From Rhodospirillaceae bacterium (GTDB lineage: Bacteria > Pseudomonadota > Alphaproteobacteria > UBA7985): 40,297 bases of DNA. Below the pieces are notes generated by a model, which saw nothing but the letters and a program-made list of their open reading frames with translations, was not told where the DNA came from and made no database searches. Positions 32,917-40,009 of this stretch are shown piece by piece. The stretch is taken from the NCBI GenBank assembly GCA_002700865.1, contig PAFB01000141.1, forward strand, positions 1-40,297, given 5' to 3'. Within the stretch, counting starts at the first letter, position 1. Every line of letters begins with the position of its first letter. A program made the position numbers and the translations under genes.

Positions 32917-34338
32917 TTAGGCGTAGCCGGCGATGGACTTGAGTTCGAGGTACTCATCAATGCCCCATTCACCCTGCTCCCGGCCGTTTCCAGACTGCTT
33001 ATAGCCGCCAAAGGGAGCATAAGCGGACCACTCGGCCCCATTGATCCAAATGGCGCCCGCACGCATTTGCTGAGCCACCCGCCGCGCCCGTTCCAGCGAG
33101 CCGGACTGCACGTATCCCGCGAGGCCGTAGACCGTGTCGTTAGCGATCTCGATTGCCTCTGCTTCGTCACCGTAACCAATGATGGATAGCACGGGGCCAA
33201 AGATTTCTTCGCGGGCGATTGCCATATCGTTGGTGACATCGCCGAACACGGTCGGGCGGATGTAGTACCCGCGATTGAGCCCAGCAGGCCGCCCGACGCC
33301 ACCGGTAACCAGCGTCGCCCCTTCGTCGATCCCCGCCTGGATCAGGCTTTGGATGTGATTGAACTGCCGCTCGTTGACCACTGGCCCCATAGACACGTCC
33401 GTCATCGGATCACCCACCGTGTAGGTCTCCGCAGCCTCACCGGCGAGGGCTTTGGCTTCCTCCATCCGATCCGCTGGAACAAGCAGACGCGACGGCGAAC
33501 GACAGGACTGGCCCACGTTAACAAAGCACCAGTCCACGCCGTCCCGCACCGCTTGTTCCAGATCGGCATCGGGGAGGATGATGTTGGGCGACTTGCCGCC
33601 CAATTCTTGGGAAACACGCTTGACTGTTTCTGCAGCGGCCCGCGCAACGGCAATTCCGGCACGCGTTGACCCCGTAATCGACACCATGTCCACATCCGGG
33701 TGTCGCGCCAGCGCTTCACCGGCGACATGCCCGTAGCCGGTCAGATGGTTGTACACCCCCGGCTGAAACCCCGCCTCGTGCACCAGTTCAGCAAAGCGCA
33801 GGGACGACCGAGGCGAGAATTCTGAAGGCTTGGCGATCATGGTACAGCCAGCCGCGAGCGCGGGCACGACTTTGAGCACCAACTGGTTCATCGGCCAGTT
33901 CCACGGGGTGATGAGCGCACAGACGCCGATAGGCTCCTTCGACAACAGCGTATCACCACGACGCTCCTCAAACGGCATGGTTTCGAGGAAATGAATCAAG
34001 GCTTCAAAGTGCTCGGCACCGATCCAGGCCTGCGTCGAGAGTGAAAAAGCCTGCGTTGACCCCATTTCCTCGACCATCAAGGCGGCGATTTCATCAAAGG
34101 CCTCATTATAGAGCGCGTGGAGTATGCGCAGTAAGCGGATGCGTTCGGCTCGTGTGGTCTGAGAAAATGCCGGAAAAGCCGCCTTTGCCGCTGCGACCGC
34201 AGCGTTAACGTCGTGCTCGTTACCCATGGGGATTTTGCAGATTTCTGCCTCAGAAGCCGGGTTGATCAGCGCGTGGGCCTCACTGCCAACAGGCCGAACC
34301 CATTCTCCGTTGATGTAGAACTTCCCAATGTTTTGCAT
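32917..34338 (-). CDS. NAD(P)-dependent aldehyde dehydrogenase
   Basis: A 473-residue ALDH. The ATG at 34338 is preferred over GTG at 34344 because GGAGGGG is 5 bases upstream. Seen: the N-terminal FYINGEWV, cofactor region ITPWNWPMNQLVLKVVPALAAGCTMIAKPSE (about 138-168), ITGSTRAG, catalytic Glu in ELGGKSPNI (about 250) and the nucleophilic Cys in VGQSCRSPSRLLVP (about 283). C-terminal PFGGYKQSGNGREQGEWGIDEYLELK is standard. It oxidises an aldehyde to an acid. It has its own promoter with the same operator element as the sugar operon downstream, so it probably handles the aldehyde produced by the LacD-like aldolase. Confidence 0.92.
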   Translation of the reverse strand: MQNIGKFYINGEWVRPVGSEAHALINPASEAEICKIPMGNEHDVNAAVAAAKAAFPAFSQTTRAERIRLLRILHALYNEAFDEIAALMVEEMGSTQAFSLSTQAWIGAEHFEALIHFLETMPFEERRGDTLLSKEPIGVCALITPWNWPMNQLVLKVVPALAAGCTMIAKPSEFSPRSSLRFAELVHEAGFQPGVYNHLTGYGHVAGEALARHPDVDMVSITGSTRAGIAVARAAAETVKRVSQELGGKSPNIILPDADLEQAVRDGVDWCFVNVGQSCRSPSRLLVPADRMEEAKALAGEAAETYTVGDPMTDVSMGPVVNERQFNHIQSLIQAGIDEGATLVTGGVGRPAGLNRGYYIRPTVFGDVTNDMAIAREEIFGPVLSIIGYGDEAEAIEIANDTVYGLAGYVQSGSLERARRVAQQMRAGAIWINGAEWSAYAPFGGYKQSGNGREQGEWGIDEYLELKSIAGYA

Positions 34339-34370
34339 GTCCACCCCTCCGCCGAACCTGCGAGAGGTTC

Positions 34371-34416
34371 AGACTATGGGTTAGGGGATAAATTGCAACG
34401 ACTAATTTGTATTAAC
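34371..34416 (-). promoter_or_regulatory. Promoter and operator site 3 for the aldehyde dehydrogenase gene
   Basis: On the minus strand: element ACTAATTTGTATTAAC in plus-strand form (34401-34416), then -35-like TTGCAA (34398-34393), 16 bp, and -10-like TAGTCT (34376-34371). The 16-bp core differs at one position from the site before the isomerase operon, and the TTGCAA box stands at exactly the same distance. Confidence 0.6.
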
Positions 34417-34433
34417 ATATTTAAGCGCCGCCC

Positions 34434-36035
34434 TTAGGCCCCCGCAGCCCGGATTATTGATGCTGCCTTCTCGGCAATCATGAAGGTTGGTGCGTTCGTG
34501 TTGGCAGAAGTGATGCGGGGCATGACGGAGGCATCCACCACCCGCAGCCCCTCCGCGGCGTTAACGCACAAGCTCGGATCAACCACCGCACTTTCGTCAC
34601 GGCCCATGCGACAGGTTCCGACCAGGTGGTAGACGGTTGCGGACATGCGGCGAACGGCGTCGATGATCTCTTTGTCGGTCTGGTGCTCGGCACCGGGAAT
34701 GATCTCACGCTGCCAGCGGTGCTTAAACGCCATCTGTTCATAGATCTCCCGAACCATGCGCAACCCCTCGATCATGACCTTCTGGTCCCGTTCGGCGGAC
34801 AGATAATTGGTTGTGATTTTTGGGTCGGAGAGCGGGTTGGCGTCAGCAATCTGCACAGATCCTCGGCTTTCAGGGTGGCACTGCCAGAAAGACGTCGTGA
34901 ACCCGGAATATCGGTGCAGCGGCATGCCGGGCTTATCCACCGACAGCGGCATGACAAACAGCTGCAAATCTGGTTGACCATCCTCCGCATACTTGGAGCA
35001 GGCCGCGCCGCCAACCTGTCCTGCGCCCACCGTAAGCGGACCGCGCTGACCGATCAACCAATCCAGCCCCATTTTGGCCAGGCTGAAGGGATTTCGCACG
35101 TGATCGTTGAGCGACACACCCGGTTCGGCAAGCTCTACAATGGTCCGCATTTGTAAATGATCCTGCAGGTTTTCACCCACTTCGGGAGCATCGTGCCGAA
35201 CCCTTATGCCGTGATGCCGGAGTAACGCCGCCGGGCCGATACCTGAAATCTGCAGCAGTTGCGGGGTCTGCACCGAGCCGCCGCAGAGAATGACTTCAAC
35301 GTCAGCATGGACAGTGTGAACAGCCCCGTCCTGCTGATACCGAACGCCGACAGCGCGCGAGCCCTCAAACACGATTTCGGTGACATGAGCGCGGGTTTCC
35401 ATATCGAGATTGGGACGAGACAGGGCTGGATGCAAAAATGCCGTCGCCGCGCTTTCCCGCCATCGACCCCGAACCGACAACTGGTATCGGCCAACGCCAT
35501 AAGCTGAGGCGCCGTTGAAGTCGTCATTCCAAGGCAAACCAAAGGCCTGTGCTGCCTCTAACCAATCATCGCAGGCGTCGTTCTGGTTCTTCAGATCGCT
35601 GATACGCAAAGGACCCTGCGCGCCGCGATACTGCGAAGGAGCCCCCTCATAGGTTTCGATTGACCTAAAGTGCGGTAGGACATCCTGAAAGGACCAGCCA
35701 TCTGCACCCATGGCTTGCCATTGGTCAAAATCCTGATGCTGACCCCGGATATAGATCAGTCCATTGATCGAGCTGGAACCACCAACGACCCGACCCCTTG
35801 GGCAGTCCATTGACCTGTCCGCAATCCCGGCGTCAGGCTCGCCACGGTAGAGATGCGAAACGCGGGCATCGTAGATGGACTTGTAGTAGCCCACCGGCAG
35901 CTTGAGCCAGAAACCCCGGTCCGCACCACCGCATTCCAGCACCAGAACCCGTGCGGAAGGGTCTTCAGAAAGACGGGCCGCGAGTGTCGAACCTGCAGTC
36001 CCTGAGCCGACGATAACGTAGTCATACCCCTTCAT
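34434..36035 (-). CDS. GMC family FAD-dependent oxidoreductase (copy B)
   Basis: A 533-residue GMC oxidoreductase, a paralogue of the protein encoded at 4502-6118. The FAD motif VIVGSGTAGSTLAARL (about 7-22), the first signature GRVVGGSSSINGLIYIRG (about 81-98), the second signature GGSVQTPQLLQISGIGP and the catalytic YHLVGTCRMG His region with NTNAPTFMIAEKA are intact. An AAAGGAGAG ribosome site precedes the ATG. It ends about 90 bp before the aldehyde dehydrogenase start, beyond that gene's promoter. It probably oxidises an alcohol or polyol; with the neighbouring ALDH it could make an acid in two steps. Substrate not known. Confidence 0.9.
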   Translation of the reverse strand: MKGYDYVIVGSGTAGSTLAARLSEDPSARVLVLECGGADRGFWLKLPVGYYKSIYDARVSHLYRGEPDAGIADRSMDCPRGRVVGGSSSINGLIYIRGQHQDFDQWQAMGADGWSFQDVLPHFRSIETYEGAPSQYRGAQGPLRISDLKNQNDACDDWLEAAQAFGLPWNDDFNGASAYGVGRYQLSVRGRWRESAATAFLHPALSRPNLDMETRAHVTEIVFEGSRAVGVRYQQDGAVHTVHADVEVILCGGSVQTPQLLQISGIGPAALLRHHGIRVRHDAPEVGENLQDHLQMRTIVELAEPGVSLNDHVRNPFSLAKMGLDWLIGQRGPLTVGAGQVGGAACSKYAEDGQPDLQLFVMPLSVDKPGMPLHRYSGFTTSFWQCHPESRGSVQIADANPLSDPKITTNYLSAERDQKVMIEGLRMVREIYEQMAFKHRWQREIIPGAEHQTDKEIIDAVRRMSATVYHLVGTCRMGRDESAVVDPSLCVNAAEGLRVVDASVMPRITSANTNAPTFMIAEKAASIIRAAGA

Positions 36036-36170
36036 CCGGCAGCTCTCCTTTGTCCCTCGAGCGGCAAATCCAGCACCGGTTCATGAGAACATAGGCCATG
36101 TCAGGTAATCAATGAGTTTGATTTTCGGCCTGTAAACAGAGCGGAAAACAGGCTTTTCCCCTTGAAACCC

Positions 36171-36186
36171 GACGCGGTTCCGCGTC
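36171..36186. promoter_or_regulatory. 16-bp palindrome before the enolase-superfamily gene
   Basis: GACGCGG-TT-CCGCGTC is a perfect palindrome about 80 bp before the ATG at 36267, between the divergent GMC and enolase-superfamily genes. It may be an operator. A second small inverted repeat (GGAAAA-N5-TTTTCC) lies at 36143-36159. Confidence 0.4.
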
Positions 36187-36266
36187 CTAATTTACCCCCG
36201 CGACCAGCCATGAGCCAGCCACAACCAAAGCGGTCGGCAAGCGAGCGTGGCAAAGGGAGAGCGCCC

Positions 36267-37406
36267 ATGATTCACATCACGCGGATACAGGCTTGGGCCT
36301 TCCGCAGTCCGACACCAAAGCCAGTGGCGACGTCCTTTGGCGTCATGCACGACCGCCCGGGCGTTTTGGTCCGTGTCGAGGCCGCGGACGGTGCTTTTGG
36401 CTGGGGTGAAATCTTTGCGAACTGGCCGGCAGCGGGGGCGGAGCACCGTCTGAGACTGCTGCAAATGGATATTGCTCCGTTGGTGTTCGATGCCCGGTTC
36501 GGCCATCCATCTGATGTCTTCCACCACCTCGACAAACAGACCCGCATTCGGGCGGTGCAATGCGGTGAAATTGGTCCCTTTGCGCAAGTCATTGCGGGCT
36601 TGGATATGGCCGTTTGGGACCTCGCCGCGCGCCGTGCTGGTCACCCGCTTCGGCAGTTCATTCGCGCAGACGCCCCCAATCGCGTTGCTGCCTACGCCAG
36701 CGGCATTCCGGCGGCAGATGCCTCCCAAGTCATCCCACGCGCGCGCGCCGCCGGACATCGTCGGTTCAAGGTCAAAGTTGGCTTTGATCTGGCACAGGAC
36801 ACAGCCGCCGTTCGCTCCATCTTCGAACGTGCACAGCCAGAAGAAAAGATTGCCTGTGACGCCAATCAAGCCTGGACCCTGGATCAGGCACAGGCTTTTC
36901 TCAAAGCAGTTGAGGGCCAGCCCCTGCTCTGGCTGGAAGAGCCCTTGCCGATGTTTGAGGATGAGTGCAAGTGGCGTGCGCTGGCCGAGGCATCTTTGAT
37001 CCCCTTGGCCGGCGGGGAAAACATCCATGGTCAAGCGGCCTTCGCCGAAACCATTCAAGCCGGGCACTTAGCCGTAATCCAGCCGGATGTCGCCAAATGG
37101 GGTGGCATCACCGGCTGCCTCGCCGTAGCGCAGCAGGCACGATCAGCGGGCCTGCGCTACTGTCCGCACTTTCTGGGCGCCGGATTGGGCCTTATCGCCT
37201 CAGCCGAGCTGCTGGCAGCGGTCGGGGGTGATGGTTTGCTGGAGGTTGACGTTAACGAAAACCCGCTGAGGACGCTTTTCTTTGATCAGGGGGAACCCAT
37301 CGAGGCTGGTCAATGGATCTGTCACAGTGACAGCGGCCTTGGCGTGCAGCAGCTACCGGAACCGCTGTTCGCCTTTCAAACCAGCGCTTGCGACATTTCC
37401 CAATAA
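36267..37406 (+). CDS. Enolase superfamily (mandelate racemase/muconate lactonising-like) enzyme
   Basis: A 379-residue protein. The ATG at 36267 has GGGAG 8 bases upstream and gives a normal enolase N-terminus (MIHITRIQAWAF); a longer frame to 36162 has a basic Pro-rich tail and is rejected. The capping domain is followed by the barrel with FKVKVGFD (KxK base), the metal ligands in CDANQAW, LWLEEPLP and LAGGENIHG, and the late YCPHFLGAGLG His. These fit the mandelate-racemase subgroup, which includes sugar-acid dehydratases and racemases. The context (GMC, ALDH and sugar genes) favours dehydration of a sugar acid, but no specific substrate is recognisable. Confidence 0.88.
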   Translation: MIHITRIQAWAFRSPTPKPVATSFGVMHDRPGVLVRVEAADGAFGWGEIFANWPAAGAEHRLRLLQMDIAPLVFDARFGHPSDVFHHLDKQTRIRAVQCGEIGPFAQVIAGLDMAVWDLAARRAGHPLRQFIRADAPNRVAAYASGIPAADASQVIPRARAAGHRRFKVKVGFDLAQDTAAVRSIFERAQPEEKIACDANQAWTLDQAQAFLKAVEGQPLLWLEEPLPMFEDECKWRALAEASLIPLAGGENIHGQAAFAETIQAGHLAVIQPDVAKWGGITGCLAVAQQARSAGLRYCPHFLGAGLGLIASAELLAAVGGDGLLEVDVNENPLRTLFFDQGEPIEAGQWICHSDSGLGVQQLPEPLFAFQTSACDISQ

Positions 37407-37437
37407 ACCGGCGATTGTCGCGGCTGGATTGCGGGGA

Positions 37438-38574
37438 TCAGGCCGACAGTCGTTCAGGGGCAAGATCAGACAGCGCCACACCTTCGGCAACCATAGACGC
37501 AGGCAGTGGCTTTCCCAAGACCAGGGCAGCAGCAAGTTCCCCCAGTGCTGGCGCGGTTTGGATGCCGTAACCACCCTGCCCCGCCAACCAGAAAAAGCCG
37601 GGCACTTTGGCTGAAAATCCGGCAACAGGGCATTTGTCGGCGACAAAACTCCGCAAGCCCGCCCAGCGCGTTTGTATTCGCGTCACGCGCAGGTCAAAAG
37701 CCCTCTCCACCCGATCGATACAGATCGCGACATCCAGCTCATCCGGTTGCACGTCGCAGGGCAGGTCCGGGTCTTCATTGGCGGGGGAGAGAAGCAACTG
37801 TTGCGAGACCGGTTTGACGTAAAACTCTTCGTTAACGTCCACTGCAATCGGCAAATGACCGATTTCCATATCAGCGGGCGGGTTAATTTGCATGGCCGTG
37901 CGTCGCTTGGGAACCAGGCCGATCGGCTCCGCCCCGGCCATCTGACCCAATTGGTCCGCCCAGGCCCCTGCGGCATTGATCACGCAAGGCGCTTCGAACG
38001 CCCCGGCGGAGGCAGTCTGCACCCGCCATCCGCCAGCCTGCTGCGCCAATGCTGTTACTTCAGCACCGGTCACCACCGAACACCCCTGCGCCCGCGCTCG
38101 CTTCAAAAAGCCTTGATGCAGAGCCGCGACGTCGATGTCCTGACAGTTTTCATCGTAAAGCCCGGCAGTTGCATAGCCCTCGGTCACCAGCGGGTGGAGA
38201 CGCCGGATACCAGCAGCGTCGAGCTGCTGAAAGTTGCCCTCCGACCGAAGTTCGTCATGAAGCTCATTGAGGTCTGGCTCCTGATCCGCACGCGCGATGA
38301 ACAGCGCGCCTCGCGGTGTCAGTATCGGGCTATCCGTGAAGCCAGCGGGCGGGTTGGACATGAAGGCGGCTGAAGCACGGGTCAGCGCCCGGATGGGGGC
38401 TGGGCCATAAACTGGCGCGAACAACGCCGCCGACCGACCTGTGGTGTGGTAGCCGGGCTGAGGCTCACGTTCGAGGACCACCACCCGACAGGCCGCCGAC
38501 AAAGCATCGGCGACGGATGCCCCTGCGATACCGCCGCCAATTACGATTACATCACTTCGGGTCGTTTCGCCCAT
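37438..38574 (-). CDS. FAD-dependent oxidoreductase, DAO/DadA-like
   Basis: A 378-residue D-amino-acid/glycine-oxidase type flavoprotein. The start at 38574 puts the FAD motif DVIVIGGGIAGASVADAL near residues 8-25; the longer frame to 38658 adds an unlikely tail. Other DAO features are VVLEREPQPGYHTTGRSAALF (about 33-53), VINAAGAWADQLG (about 198) and the C-terminal FFWLAGQGGYGIQTAPALGELAA. It oxidises a secondary amine or a hydroxy/amino acid with O2 or a quinone. It is convergent with the enolase-superfamily gene (32 bp apart). Confidence 0.88.
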   Translation of the reverse strand: MGETTRSDVIVIGGGIAGASVADALSAACRVVVLEREPQPGYHTTGRSAALFAPVYGPAPIRALTRASAAFMSNPPAGFTDSPILTPRGALFIARADQEPDLNELHDELRSEGNFQQLDAAGIRRLHPLVTEGYATAGLYDENCQDIDVAALHQGFLKRARAQGCSVVTGAEVTALAQQAGGWRVQTASAGAFEAPCVINAAGAWADQLGQMAGAEPIGLVPKRRTAMQINPPADMEIGHLPIAVDVNEEFYVKPVSQQLLLSPANEDPDLPCDVQPDELDVAICIDRVERAFDLRVTRIQTRWAGLRSFVADKCPVAGFSAKVPGFFWLAGQGGYGIQTAPALGELAAALVLGKPLPASMVAEGVALSDLAPERLSA

Positions 38575-38760
38575 CTTTGCCCGCCCTTGCTTAATGAGAT
38601 TGGCAACAGACTGACGACAATTTGGCAAGCACACAAGACGGTTGGAGACCCATGTCAAACACCGCTGACTCAGGTTTTAGCCAGACCAGAGCGCCCTTAA
38701 GGGGTCTTCACACCGGCAAAAAATTCCGCCAGCACGGCGTTGTTCACGCTTTGATTAAAG

Positions 38761-38792
38761 CAAAAGGCTGACGAAGCGCCGTCAGCCTTTTG
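38761..38792. terminator. Intrinsic-terminator-like hairpin
   Basis: CAAAAGGCTGAC and GTCAGCCTTTTG make a perfect 12-bp stem with an 8-nt loop. The arm ends in TTTT, giving terminator character in both directions. It lies 95 bp after the stop of the small membrane protein gene and upstream of the DAO gene, separating the two minus-strand units. Confidence 0.72.
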
Positions 38793-38819
38793 GTTCTTCG
38801 GACTATCCCCTTTTCCCCG

Positions 38820-38837
38820 CCTCAGCCTCAGCCTCAG
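38820..38837. repeat. Short tandem repeat (CCTCAG)x3
   Basis: Three perfect CCTCAG units in the intergenic region downstream of the small membrane protein gene. No function is suggested; it may be a slippage site. Confidence 0.55.
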
Positions 38838-38886
38838 GCTTTCAGGGCCAAAGCTGCGGTAAAGGGACCTTTTAGGAGGGCGCAGA

Positions 38887-39315
38887 TCAGCGTCCGCGCA
38901 CCTTCGACAGGCAGGCAATCAGGGTGATAAGCGGAATGAGCATCAGTACCGCCGCAATGATATTGAAACCACTGAAACCATTGTAGCCATAGCTGCTCGC
39001 CATGCCCGCTGCGATGAATTGCGTTCCCATGACAGCGATCACGGCAATGGCGCCAACCCGCGCCCGCACAGGGTCAGCGACGAACAGGCCAATCGCAAAA
39101 ATCATCACGCCCATACCGAGCATGTGCGCGAACCACACGACCTCGACCACAATGGCAATGTTCAACTCTTTCTCAGTCAGGTCGCCGCCCCAGAAACCGG
39201 GAGCGCCGCTGGCGGCTTGGCCTGACGACAGCGCAAACGCTGTGAACGCCGTCAGGAATGCGCCCATGGCCATTAGCCAGAAGCGTGTATTGAGGATGGT
39301 GCTAAGGGCTTGCAT
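38887..39315 (-). CDS. Small integral membrane protein, four TM segments
   Basis: A 142-residue protein of unknown family. The start at 39315 (MQALSTILNTRFWLMAMGAF) has GGAG about 9 bases upstream; the longer open frame to 39612 crosses a large inverted repeat and is rejected. Hydrophobic segments lie at about residues 12-32, 52-80, 84-106 and 112-135. The last is followed by a basic tail (SKVRGR), which suggests the C-terminus is cytoplasmic. A perfect 11-bp inverted repeat lies 18-50 bp upstream, so expression is probably controlled by a repressor encoded elsewhere. I cannot assign a function. Confidence 0.7.
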   Translation of the reverse strand: MQALSTILNTRFWLMAMGAFLTAFTAFALSSGQAASGAPGFWGGDLTEKELNIAIVVEVVWFAHMLGMGVMIFAIGLFVADPVRARVGAIAVIAVMGTQFIAAGMASSYGYNGFSGFNIIAAVLMLIPLITLIACLSKVRGR

Positions 39316-39332
39316 ACTGATTCTCCAACAGC

Positions 39333-39365
39333 ATTTAGTGAAAGTCGCATATTGTTTCACTAAAT
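39333..39365. promoter_or_regulatory. Large inverted repeat, probable TetR-type operator
   Basis: ATTTAGTGAAA-N11-TTTCACTAAAT: 11-bp perfect arms, 33 bp overall, 18 bp upstream of the ATG of the small membrane protein gene. Size, symmetry and the TAGTGAAA/TTTCACTA arms resemble TetR-family operators. A bound repressor would cover the transcription start or the -10 region of this gene. No TetR gene is in the window. Confidence 0.65.
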
Positions 39366-39520
39366 TTGCGGTTCTGTCCATGCGCTTTGTGTGAGTGGGT
39401 CCACGGCGTAACCTGACCAAAGATGCGGAGACAGCATGGTTGTTTCGATGCCTCTGGGGCCCGACTTGGGCCTCGGGCGATGGCATGAGCTTCAATGAGA
39501 GCAGCGGCGGCAGCGAGGCT

Positions 39521-40009
39521 TCAGCAACGCGCCCAGACGAACAGGACCCCGTTTCGCTGAACGGCATGCTTGAAGTAAGTACCCAATTTATCACCATCCT
39601 GAACCACGGCACCGCCTGAGGGGATCATGCGCCATGGGATGTTGTTGACCTGGCACCAGCGATAAAGGACAGACCCTTCTTTCTCCACCGAAGGTCTTGG
39701 CTTTGGCGCGGTCACCGAAATGGCAGTTTCCTGGCTGAGCTGATCGCGGAGGCTCGACAGCTCGCGCTGACTGGGCTCCATTTCCCGCCGTAGCAACTGG
39801 ATCTCGTAGCGCTTCAGTTCCAACTCTTGCCGCAACAAGCTGATCTCCTCACGACGCAACTCCAGTTCCTGTTGAAAATAGTTTGTTTCCAACCTTTCGG
39901 CTTCTGCTGAGAGTTCAGCGAAGGAAGCAGAGACTTGTACTTGCGCATTCGACAGTGAGGCTGACAATGCAAGGAGCGAGGTCGTTACTAAAGTGATCGC
40001 TGATTTCAT
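39521..40009 (-). CDS. Exported coiled-coil protein of unknown function
   Basis: A 162-residue protein. The N-terminus is a Sec signal peptide (MKSAITLVTTSLLALSASLSNA, likely cleaved before QVQV). Residues about 30-95 are rich in Glu, Leu and Arg with heptad-like spacing (repeats of the form LRREEISLLRQELELKR), a probable coiled coil. A Pro-rich linker leads to a compact C-terminal part (about 112-162) with VLYRWCQVNNIPWRM, a glycine-rich turn, and a final Cys, so a disulfide between the two Cys is possible. It is most likely periplasmic. No family was recognised. Confidence 0.72.
   Translation of the reverse strand: MKSAITLVTTSLLALSASLSNAQVQVSASFAELSAEAERLETNYFQQELELRREEISLLRQELELKRYEIQLLRREMEPSQRELSSLRDQLSQETAISVTAPKPRPSVEKEGSVLYRWCQVNNIPWRMIPSGGAVVQDGDKLGTYFKHAVQRNGVLFVWARC

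Noticed and set aside
21675-34338. Sulfoquinovose (sulfo-EMP or sulfo-TAL) operon
   Set aside because: An isomerase-fold protein, a LacD-like aldolase and an ALDH occur in such pathways, but no GH31 sulfoquinovosidase, PfkB-type kinase, sulfolactaldehyde reductase or sulfonate exporter is present; GH51 and DhaKL point to another sugar.
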